Positions 1 through 5,006 of a DNA stretch of 5,006 bases are shown one piece after another. Position 1 is the stretch's first letter, and every line of letters starts with the position of its first letter. The notes beneath the pieces were generated by a model. It was not told the origin of the DNA. It saw nothing but the letters and a program-made list of their open reading frames with translations, and did no database searches. Position numbers and translations under genes: made by a program. The DNA is from Dehalococcoidia bacterium. GTDB taxonomy: Bacteria > Chloroflexota > Dehalococcoidia > Dehalococcoidales > UBA1222. The stretch lies in the NCBI GenBank assembly GCA_009776515.1, contig WRNP01000085.1:1-5006 (forward strand). The letters are read 5' to 3'.

Positions 1-809
1 ATAACTTCCATATCGTCCAAGCACAACAATCATACCTACGTGAAACCAATCACAGAATAGCCGAAGCAGGCTGTAAAGTCAGAAAAGACAGTATCAGATT
101 CGTTGACACACTGATTACCGCCAGCCCCGAATTCTTCAAGGGTAAAAACACATCAGAAGTAAAAGCCTTCTTCCAAGAAGCCACAGACTTTCTGTCAAAG
201 AAAATCGGCAGTAACAACATCTTCGCTGCCGTAGTGCATATGGATGAGAAAACACCGCATATGCATTTATGCTTCACACCTATAACATCGGATGGGAGAT
301 TATGTGCCAAAGAGATTATCGGTAATCGTACTCACCTAACTAAATGGCAGGATAACTTCCATGAACATATGGTAAAACAGTATCCCGACTTGGAACGCGG
401 GGAATCAGCCTCTAAAACTCACAGGAAGCATATACCGCCCAGAGTATTCAAGCAGGCTGTGCATCTGACAAGGCAAGCCGAGAAGATAAAAGACACTCTT
501 GATTCTATCAATCCATTCAACGCCGGAAAGAAGAGAGATGAAGTGATATCACTGCTGAAGACCTTCTTTCCCAACATGGAAAAGCTGGAAACCCAAGTTA
601 AGAAGTACCAGAAAACGATTAACTATCTCGAAGCCCAGAACAAATCACTGACTAAGAGAGCTGAAGCCGGTGGAAAACTTAGTCTTGAGAGACAATTAGA
701 CCATGCTGAGTTGCAAGCAAGCTACCACAACCTGAAGCAGTTTGTCGATAAATTATCGCCGGAAATCAAGAACCAAGTTAAATCACGCAACATAGAACAC
801 GAAAGATAA
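1..809 (+). CDS. MobV-family (Pre/Mob) plasmid mobilisation relaxase, 5' end outside the window
   Basis: The frame is open from the left edge (first full codon at base 3) to TAA at 807-809, giving 268 visible residues. Relaxases of this family nick one strand at an origin of transfer and stay bound to the DNA so that a plasmid or integrated element can be mobilised. The visible part begins at an NFHIV segment resembling the family's N-Y-x-L motif II. It then shows the metal-binding motif III, HMDEKTPHMHL, at codons 77-87, with three histidines that would hold the catalytic metal. An LERG segment and a long charged, probably coiled-coil C-terminus follow, both usual for MobV. Roughly the first 40-50 residues, including motif I, are missing. 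The ATG at 234 lies inside motif III and lacks a ribosome site, so it is not the start. Codon use is AT-rich, unlike the - strand genes. Family assignment is firm; transfer competence cannot be judged. Confidence 0.93.
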   Translation, partial: NFHIVQAQQSYLRETNHRIAEAGCKVRKDSIRFVDTLITASPEFFKGKNTSEVKAFFQEATDFLSKKIGSNNIFAAVVHMDEKTPHMHLCFTPITSDGRLCAKEIIGNRTHLTKWQDNFHEHMVKQYPDLERGESASKTHRKHIPPRVFKQAVHLTRQAEKIKDTLDSINPFNAGKKRDEVISLLKTFFPNMEKLETQVKKYQKTINYLEAQNKSLTKRAEAGGKLSLERQLDHAELQASYHNLKQFVDKLSPEIKNQVKSRNIEHER

Positions 810-867
810 AGGAGGATTTAGGTACCCACTCGCACCTTAACAACTTAATACAGCAACCAATCTACTC

Positions 868-875
868 AAAGGAAA
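868..875 (+). promoter_or_regulatory. Ribosome binding site of the 59-aa gene
   Basis: AAAGGAAA lies four bases before the ATG at 880, with the GGA core six bases away. It supports translation of this short frame and fixes its start. Confidence 0.65.
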
Positions 876-879
876 CGAC

Positions 880-1059
880 ATGCAAGACATCGCAAATCAC
901 AAACACCCCAAAACCCGCGAAATAGAGCTTCCTCAGTCAATCATAAATGAATTCGCACGATTTATCGTGCCTGAGATACGTAAATATTATGACAGTGAGC
1001 AAGGTCGGCGCGAATTTGCAGAGTGGCAGGCAAAGCAACAAATGAATACAGGCGAATAG
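880..1059 (+). CDS. Small protein (59 aa) of a mobile element, function unknown
   Basis: ATG at 880 is preceded by AAAGGAAA (868-875), a good Shine-Dalgarno at normal spacing, and the frame ends in TAG at 1057-1059. The product is soluble-looking and charged, with no membrane segment and no cysteines. Residues 16-37 (ELPQSIINEFARFIVPEIRKYY in outline) suggest an amphipathic helix. The C-terminus carries a D-S-E-Q-G-x-x-E-F-x-E-W-Q pattern at residues 38-50. I recall similar short proteins with an S-E-x-G-x-R-E-F-x-E-W-K signature in Firmicutes plasmids and integrative elements, beside relaxase or recombinase genes; this is memory, not a search. It lies 70 bases after the relaxase, in the same direction, and before a hairpin terminator, so it is probably the last gene of the mobilisation unit. 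No function can be assigned. Confidence 0.72.
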   Translation: MQDIANHKHPKTREIELPQSIINEFARFIVPEIRKYYDSEQGRREFAEWQAKQQMNTGE

Positions 1060-1068
1060 CCTAAAACT

Positions 1069-1099
1069 AAGGGCAGTCAGACAAAATCTAGCTGCCCTT
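1069..1099. terminator. Bidirectional hairpin terminator between the mobile segment and tRNA-Ala
   Basis: AAGGGCAG (1069-1076) pairs perfectly with CTGCCCTT (1092-1099) around a 15-base loop. On the + strand the stem is followed by TCTC, a poor U-tract. On the - strand it is followed by AGTTTTAG, somewhat richer in T. It starts ten bases after the stop of the 59-aa gene and lies 72 bases beyond the tRNA 3' end, so it can end transcription from both sides. The loop is large and the T-runs are short, so efficiency is uncertain. Confidence 0.6.
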
Positions 1100-1170
1100 T
1101 CTCATGCTTAAAACCAAATTGTTACAGCGAACCCGCCACGGAAATAGTAGAATTTCGTCCAAGGTCCATT

Positions 1171-1246
1171 TGGTGGAGCTGGGGGGATTCGAACCCCCGA
1201 CCCTCTGAATGCAAATCAGATGCTCTCCCAACTGAGCTACAGCCCC
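1171..1246 (-). tRNA. tRNA-Ala (anticodon UGC)
   Basis: A complete 76-base cloverleaf can be drawn on the - strand. The 7-bp acceptor stem is 1246-1240 with 1181-1175 and contains a G3:U70 wobble, the universal alanine identity element. The D stem is GCTC/GAGC. The anticodon stem TCTGA/TCAGA carries the loop TTTGCAT, with anticodon TGC at 1213-1211. The T stem GGGGG/CCCCC carries the loop TTCGAAT. The discriminator is A (1174) and CCA is encoded (1173-1171). It decodes GCA and, by wobble, other alanine codons. It follows the patatin gene by 38 bases in the same direction, with its own TATAAT box upstream. Its 3' end faces the AT-rich mobilisation segment, so it may be that element's integration target. 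Confidence 0.97.
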
Positions 1247-1261
1247 AAGGACGCCTTTTTG

Positions 1262-1267
1262 ATTATA
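1262..1267 (-). promoter_or_regulatory. -10 box of the tRNA-Ala promoter
   Basis: The - strand reads a perfect TATAAT here, 15 bases before the first tRNA base, so transcription would start within the CAAAAAGG stretch and give a short leader of roughly 8-10 bases. The best -35 at 17-base spacing is TGGTAA, inside the end of the patatin gene and matching the consensus at only three positions. A GC-rich stretch lies between the likely start point and the tRNA. Confidence 0.6.
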
Positions 1268-1284
1268 GCCGAAAGCGAGCATGT

Positions 1285-2106
1285 TTACCATTGGGCCATG
1301 TGCCGGCGGATGTCAGATATAGCGTCAATAGCGGCCATCTCGCCTTCCAGAATGAGCGCTCCGGCTTTGCCAAAGTCGGTGATGGTAAAATTCGCTGTCT
1401 GCGGAGCGATGATTACGTCTGCGTTGAATAGGCAAGTCTTGGCACAACGCATATTGATGATATCGAGGGTGTTCATAACCACGGTCATGAGCCCGGGCGG
1501 ACTGCCACCCCTGCGATCCTCTTTCGGACAGGCGTGGTTAATCTGCTGCGGAATTACATCCACGGCAATGACGAATTCAGCTCCCATATCTCGCGCCACA
1601 CTCACCGGCACCTCGTTTATGATCCCGCCGTCTACCAAGTAGCGTCCATTCAGCTTTACCGGATTGAAGACGACTGGGAAAGCGAAACTGGCATGCACTG
1701 CCTTGCATACGGAGCCATGGCTGAGCACCACCTCTTCGCCGCGGATGATGTCGCAGGCGACGCAGGCAAAAGGCGTGATGAGCTCGGTGAAAGTCTTATC
1801 GCCGCCCATGAGACTTTTCATTTCTTTGGTGATCCTTTCGCCTTGGATGAAGCCGTTTTTGGGCACCGGCAATTTTGGGTCAACTAAGCGCCAGCGGCGG
1901 GTGAGGTTGAAATTCGAGACGTACTCCCTCATGATGGCGGGGCTTACCCCAGCGGCATAGAGAGCTCCAATCACTGCACCAGCACTCGTGCCGGTGATAA
2001 TATCTATAGGGATGCTTTCTTTTGCCAATACCTCCAGCACGCCAATGTGGGCCAGCCCGCGGGCTATCCCACCGCCCAGTGCAAGACCAATTTTTTTCTT
2101 AGACAT
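1285..2106 (-). CDS. Patatin-like phospholipase / serine esterase (RssA type)
   Basis: This 273-residue protein has the full patatin signature. A glycine-rich oxyanion loop, GGGIARG, is at residues 11-17. The nucleophile elbow GTSAG is at 39-43, with Ser41 as nucleophile, and the DGG motif at 159-161 supplies Asp159 as the second member of the Ser-Asp dyad. Such enzymes cleave acyl esters of phospholipids or related lipids; the natural substrate of bacterial RssA-type members is mostly unknown. There is no signal peptide or membrane helix, so it is likely cytosolic or loosely membrane-associated. Length is close to that of other short bacterial patatins. The ATG start is backed by GAGGA (- strand, 2120-2116) about nine bases upstream. 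It follows the acetyltransferase after 161 bases and precedes tRNA-Ala. It lacks cyclic-nucleotide-system neighbours, so there is no reason to call it a CBASS effector. Confidence 0.92.
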   Translation of the reverse strand: MSKKKIGLALGGGIARGLAHIGVLEVLAKESIPIDIITGTSAGAVIGALYAAGVSPAIMREYVSNFNLTRRWRLVDPKLPVPKNGFIQGERITKEMKSLMGGDKTFTELITPFACVACDIIRGEEVVLSHGSVCKAVHASFAFPVVFNPVKLNGRYLVDGGIINEVPVSVARDMGAEFVIAVDVIPQQINHACPKEDRRGGSPPGLMTVVMNTLDIINMRCAKTCLFNADVIIAPQTANFTITDFGKAGALILEGEMAAIDAISDIRRHMAQW

Positions 2107-2115
2107 CGAAATAGA

Positions 2116-2120
2116 TCCTC
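2116..2120 (-). promoter_or_regulatory. Ribosome binding site of the patatin gene
   Basis: The - strand reads GAGGA, nine bases before the ATG at 2106. It supports this start, which also places the glycine-rich loop at the usual distance from the N-terminus. Confidence 0.6.
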
Positions 2121-2165
2121 GTTTTTAGTGCAGTAATCTGATAATGTCAGACCGCGGAGGCACGC

Positions 2166-2267
2166 TCACGGCTGTGTCTGGCCAGCAGTACCCTCGTGCG
2201 GCACGTATTTTGCAGAGACCAACCCCAAACCGACGGCAGACCATTCCTCGCGTAGCAGGCTGAGGTG
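2166..2267 (-). pseudogene. Detached C-terminal tail of the GNAT acetyltransferase, in frame after the UGA
   Basis: Reading on in the acetyltransferase frame past the UGA at 2270-2268 gives 33 codons to a second TGA at 2168-2166. The first nine residues are HLSLLREEW, which matches the usual end of RimJ/RimL-type proteins (a strand, then L-L-R-x-E-W). The remaining ~24 residues show no familiar pattern. There is no start codon or ribosome site that would make this a separate gene. It is therefore the severed or readthrough end of the upstream enzyme. Confidence 0.6.
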
Positions 2268-2816
2268 TCAGATGTCTATCCATTGACCGTCTTTTAGAAT
2301 ATGGCGACGAAGAGAGCCGTCTAATTTAAAGCCGATACTTTCCATGACACGCCGGCTGGCGGCGTTGCCCACAGAGACGCTGCCAGAGATAACGCCTGCC
2401 CCAAGGTACTCAAAGCCGAAGCGACAGACCAGTCCCAAGGCCTCGCTCATATAGCCCCGATTCCTGGATGGCTTGCCCAGCCAGTAGCCGACATCAACTT
2501 GAGCAGGGTAGCTTCCAAGGTGGAGATGGATGCTACCGCTAATATCTGGTGCCAGCCTCTCTTCGATGGCTAAGGCGTAACCCTGCCCGCCATGCATCTC
2601 TTCTTGCCAGCGTTCGCCGTAGGTTTCGCTTAGCTCGGCGGCGCTTTTGGGGCTGCTCCAGGCCAAAAAGCGAGTGAAGTCAGGCTCGTACGTATGCAAG
2701 GCGTAGGCGCGCTTGGCATCTGCTTTGGCGGTTGGGCGCAATTTGACCATTGTACCTACCAACTCAATACTATCAAAACCGTGGCCGTGGGGGCGCTCTT
2801 GAGCAATATCTGCCAT
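2268..2816 (-). CDS. GNAT N-acetyltransferase, RimJ/RimL-like, C-terminus cut by an in-frame UGA
   Basis: The protein would transfer an acetyl group from acetyl-CoA to an amine; RimJ/RimL relatives modify protein N-termini, but many members have other or unknown substrates. The order is typical. A first strand, ELVGTMVKLRP, is at residues 18-28. The acetyl-CoA pyrophosphate loop RNRGYMSEA is at 118-126 (Arg118, Gly121). The N-x-x-S-x-x-x-x-x-x-x-G-F helix and strand is at 151-163 (Asn151, Ser154). The 182-residue frame stops at TGA (2270-2268) just after GQWIDI. Members of the family normally finish with a further strand ending in LLREEW-like residues, and the codons after the TGA encode exactly such an ending. 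The chosen ATG has no clear Shine-Dalgarno, though the first strand begins before the next Met (residue 23), which favours the longer form. It starts 28 bases after the ATPase stop, probably translated from the same message. Confidence 0.85.
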   Translation of the reverse strand: MADIAQERPHGHGFDSIELVGTMVKLRPTAKADAKRAYALHTYEPDFTRFLAWSSPKSAAELSETYGERWQEEMHGGQGYALAIEERLAPDISGSIHLHLGSYPAQVDVGYWLGKPSRNRGYMSEALGLVCRFGFEYLGAGVISGSVSVGNAASRRVMESIGFKLDGSLRRHILKDGQWIDI

Positions 2817-2844
2817 AGTCGCGAGAGAAGCGCAAGTAGCACGC

Positions 2845-4452
2845 TTACTTGAACAGTTCCTCTATGTCGTCCTCCGTTTGGAGTGAGGCGGTGATTCCCT
2901 TGGGCACAAAGTCGGCATAGGATGTGATGCCGTACTCACGTGGAACAAAGGCGACAGGCATGGGCACAGCGTGGCCGAAGATAAGCGCTTGCTGCCGAGC
3001 CGAAAGCTTGGACAGCACTCCTTTCAGCTCGTTCTTGCCAGAAAGCCCTGCGAGTACACTGTCGATATCACGTTCGTTGTCCAGCAGGCAGGTAATCTTG
3101 GTGCCGAGTTGGCTCATGACCTCGCTGTCGATACCAGAGGGGCGCTGGTCAATGATGAGCAGGGTACAGTTGTACTTTCGCATCTCGCGAGCGATGGTGC
3201 CGAATATGGTCTGGGAGGCGACCTCGGGATTTAAAAACTTGTGAGCTTCCTCGATAGTGATGACTAGGGGGGTTGGCTGGGCGGTCTCCTCGGCCATAGC
3301 CTTTTCGGTGGCCTCGCGGTATCGGTTATAGATGCGGCGAGTTAGAAGGTTGGCTACCAGGATGTAGGCGGTGATATCGGTATAACGTCCGAACTCCAGC
3401 ACTACGCTGGTTCCGCTGGTGAGGTATCCCAGCACGTGCTCCACTGCTCGTTGAGTTACTTCGGCCTGCATGAAAGGCAGGCGCGTGATGGTCTGCAGGC
3501 CGCGTTTTAAACTCTGGAAGCTCGACTCATGGATATTTAGGCCTTTCAGTACGGCTTCGGTATCCTCCGCCTCATCCAAGCTTAGAGCGCGCTGTATCCA
3601 GGCTTTGCCGAAACGCCGTCGCAGTTGGTAGGCAGCCTCCACTGCCAGGTCGGTCATGTTGAGGGTCTGTCTAAGCAGGGTGATGTCTTCGGGCTCAATT
3701 TCGTCGTAACCGATTTTCACGGTAAAGTCGGTAGCTACCTTGCGCCGTCGGGCATTCTCTTCGTCCAGCGAGAAGATGGCCACTTTCGCGCCGAAGAGCT
3801 GCTTTAAAGCCTTGACCTTGCGGTTTTTCTCACTGGTGCCCTCCCAGCCATACTCGGAGTGCATATCGAAAACCAGGTTCACGCAAGCCCCTTTTTGCAG
3901 CATGCCGATGAGCAGGATGCGAGTGAGGAAGGTCTTGCCTGTGCCGCTTTTGCCAAAGATGCCGTTCGAGCGTTTGGCGAACTCCGGCAGATTAAGGCAT
4001 AACCTGGTCTCCATGTCCAGGGGGTTGCCAACATAGAAGCGCTTATCGTCCTCCTTGCCGAAGACCCGCTCAATGTCGGCTTCGGAAGAGAGGGAAACGG
4101 GCGCGAAGTGGGCCGGGATGGTTTTTACGGGCTGTGGGCCCTCGGTGGCACTGACTGCTTCACTAATGACCAGATAGGGGGTCACGGTGAGTGCTCCGTA
4201 AGTGCTGGTACCGGCGAGGATGCTGGCGGTGAAGGTGTCGTCTGCAGCGGGCGGACTAAGGGTTATTTCTTCGTCAGTGACGCCTAGCTTGACATCGGTA
4301 ATCATGCCCAGGAAGCGTTTACTGCGTCCCTCAATGGTGACGTAGCGCCCCACGGTGATATCCTCTACCGATGATCCTGCTTCAAGCTTCACGCTCAGTC
4401 CTTCGGAGAGCGAGCCAGAGACGATCAGTCCAAGGCGTTTATCTGTATCCAT
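2845..4452 (-). CDS. HerA/DUF87-family hexameric DNA-translocase ATPase
   Basis: This is a 535-residue FtsK/HerA-superfamily P-loop ATPase. An N-terminal beta-rich segment (about residues 6-65, GLIVSGSLSEGLSVKL onward) looks like the HAS-barrel that mediates ring assembly and partner binding. The Walker A motif GKSGTGKT is at 167-174. A DMHSEY motif, the D-x-H-x-E-Y typical of HerA, is at 196-201. The Walker B strand VITIEEAHKFL is at 397-407, with Glu401-Glu402. REMRKYN at 422-428 may supply the arginine finger, and IIDQRPSGID at 433-442 resembles sensor 1. Archaeal HerA forms hexamers that move along DNA with the nuclease NurA in end resection; bacterial relatives occur in both repair and defence settings. 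No NurA is visible here. The ATG is preceded by AAAAGGAG (- strand, 4464-4457). It follows the partial upstream gene after 73 bases and precedes the acetyltransferase by 28, so co-transcription is likely. Confidence 0.93.
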   Translation of the reverse strand: MDTDKRLGLIVSGSLSEGLSVKLEAGSSVEDITVGRYVTIEGRSKRFLGMITDVKLGVTDEEITLSPPAADDTFTASILAGTSTYGALTVTPYLVISEAVSATEGPQPVKTIPAHFAPVSLSSEADIERVFGKEDDKRFYVGNPLDMETRLCLNLPEFAKRSNGIFGKSGTGKTFLTRILLIGMLQKGACVNLVFDMHSEYGWEGTSEKNRKVKALKQLFGAKVAIFSLDEENARRRKVATDFTVKIGYDEIEPEDITLLRQTLNMTDLAVEAAYQLRRRFGKAWIQRALSLDEAEDTEAVLKGLNIHESSFQSLKRGLQTITRLPFMQAEVTQRAVEHVLGYLTSGTSVVLEFGRYTDITAYILVANLLTRRIYNRYREATEKAMAEETAQPTPLVITIEEAHKFLNPEVASQTIFGTIAREMRKYNCTLLIIDQRPSGIDSEVMSQLGTKITCLLDNERDIDSVLAGLSGKNELKGVLSKLSARQQALIFGHAVPMPVAFVPREYGITSYADFVPKGITASLQTEDDIEELFK

Positions 4453-4456
4453 GACA

Positions 4457-4464
4457 CTCCTTTT
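4457..4464 (-). promoter_or_regulatory. Ribosome binding site of the HerA-type ATPase
   Basis: The - strand reads AAAAGGAG, four bases before the ATG at 4452. This is a strong match to the anti-Shine-Dalgarno at slightly short spacing, and it fixes the start. Confidence 0.75.
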
Positions 4465-4525
4465 GTAGCTAAAGCTTGATCGTTAAGCTCGAGAGCAATC
4501 TGCCAACAGCTGGGAGTTTTGGGCA

Positions 4526-5006
4526 TTACGGTTTTATCCTTTCCAGAATGGCCTTGAGCTGGGCGTAGTTTTTGCTCAGTAGTCGGGCCAACTCTCGGCC
4601 GGCTTGGTTAAGAAAGCCCTCTCCGTCTGGTTGCACGGATGCCATCTCGCGTAATACAGCGGCGGTAAGCTCCTCCGTTGGGATATCCGTTTCCGATCTT
4701 ATGATGAGACCGAGGAAATCAAGCTTCGCGCTGAATTCTTGTACCTCGGCAGGCGTGCAGCTGTGCACGAAAGCGTGGAGGCGCGCTGGATGGGGTGGCA
4801 AATAGCGGCGGCAAGCAACAGCGTCTTTGAAGCCCACCACAAGAGCGGCAAACTCGCTTTTCAAAAGCCGCGCCAATTGGGGATTGGTCTGGAACACTGC
4901 TTCTTCGCTGGGTTCGTCCTTGCCGCGGGCAATGGCCCGCCGCCCCGGCTCCAGCCCCTGAGTCGTGGCTCGGCAGACCACGCCGTAAAGCTCCAGGGTG
5001 CCGCTG
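4526..5006 (-). CDS. Unrecognised protein encoded upstream of the HerA ATPase (C-terminal part)
   Basis: The frame is open from the right edge (first full codon 5005-5003) to TAA at 4528-4526, so at least 160 C-terminal residues are present. A GTG at 4981 could be read as a start. However, open codons run upstream of it to the edge, and no Shine-Dalgarno is seen in the eight bases before it that I examined most closely, so the gene probably begins outside the window. I do not recognise the family. Visible elements are an LYGVV strand near the edge, an acidic segment, a helical NPQLARLLKSEF region, a Y-L-P-P-H-P-A-R-L-H-A-F-V stretch and a charged helical C-terminus. There are no membrane helices, and I see no NurA-like acidic nuclease motif, though NurA's catalytic residues would lie partly outside. 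Position and direction suggest a partner of the ATPase. Confidence 0.75.
   Translation of the reverse strand, partial: SGTLELYGVVCRATTQGLEPGRRAIARGKDEPSEEAVFQTNPQLARLLKSEFAALVVGFKDAVACRRYLPPHPARLHAFVHSCTPAEVQEFSAKLDFLGLIIRSETDIPTEELTAAVLREMASVQPDGEGFLNQAGRELARLLSKNYAQLKAILERIKP

Noticed and set aside
234..809. Relaxase starting at the ATG at 234
   Set aside because: The ATG lies inside the conserved HMDEKTPHMH motif, has no ribosome site, and the frame with matching family sequence is open to the window edge.
811..836. Loose similarity of the post-relaxase spacer to the tRNA T-arm (GGAGGATT versus GGGGGATT)
   Set aside because: Similarity is limited to about eight bases and does not extend, so it is not an attachment-site repeat.
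1088..1291. 67-codon - strand frame covering the tRNA (AVAQLGEHLICIQRVGGSNPPSSTK pattern in part)
   Set aside because: This is the familiar spurious translation of a tRNA gene; the DNA is fully explained by tRNA-Ala.
1220..1960. + strand frames opposite the patatin gene
   Set aside because: They are shadows of a gene with complete catalytic motifs on the other strand, and they show no recognisable protein pattern.
1285..2106. Patatin as an anti-phage (CBASS-type) effector next to HerA
   Set aside because: No cyclase, sensor or other defence gene is present, and the protein has the plain short RssA-like layout, so a defence role is unsupported.
2137..2151. Inverted repeat TCTGA/TCAGA upstream of the patatin gene
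   Set aside because: It has only five base pairs and no T-tract, and is expected by chance.
2121..2155. Patatin promoter CTGACA, 17-base spacer, TAAAAA on the - strand
   Set aside because: The transcript would start at or after the GAGGA ribosome site, leaving it out of the message. An alternative extended -10 (TGACATTAT) has only a weak -35, so no promoter is claimed.
2924..4036. + strand frames opposite the HerA ATPase
   Set aside because: They are GC-rich antisense shadows with no domain pattern; the - strand frame has every expected ATPase motif.
4468..4490. AGCTT/AAGCT inverted repeat between the unnamed gene and the ATPase
   Set aside because: A five-base stem at a common palindromic word, too weak for a terminator or operator call.

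Overview
The window joins two pieces of different character. The left ~1.1 kb is AT-rich (two 60-base lines counted by hand gave about 38% G+C) and lies on the + strand. It carries the 3' part of a MobV-type plasmid mobilisation relaxase and a 59-codon small gene, and it ends in a hairpin terminator. The right ~3.8 kb is more GC-rich (lines sampled inside the ATPase gene gave about 62%) and is entirely on the - strand. It reads like ordinary bacterial chromosome. The boundary falls beside a complete tRNA-Ala(UGC) gene whose 3' end faces the mobile segment, the usual geometry of an element integrated at a tRNA 3' end. No integrase and no second copy of the tRNA end is visible here.

The - strand genes, in transcription order from the right edge, are: an unrecognised gene cut by the window edge; a complete HerA/DUF87-type hexameric ATPase with an N-terminal HAS-barrel-like segment; a RimJ/RimL-like GNAT acetyltransferase; a patatin-like (RssA-type) serine phospholipase/esterase; and tRNA-Ala. 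The first three probably form one transcription unit (gaps of 73 and 28 bases). The patatin gene follows after a longer gap, and the tRNA has its own TATAAT box between the patatin stop codon and the tRNA.

The most notable detail is in the acetyltransferase. The reading frame stops at a UGA just before the family's typical C-terminal strand, and the codons after that UGA still spell a recognisable family ending (HLSLLREEW). The gene therefore looks recently interrupted, misread in sequencing, or subject to readthrough.

The organism is bacterial. A tRNA with encoded CCA, Shine-Dalgarno sites and a HerA next to an unknown partner are compatible with a Chloroflexota (Dehalococcoidia-like) genome, but this is a weak impression from protein style. 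MobV relaxases and small neighbours of this kind are best known from Firmicutes-type elements, so the left segment is probably acquired. No CRISPR array, IS element or clearly new multi-gene system is visible; the best candidate for unexplored function is the HerA ATPase with its unnamed upstream partner.
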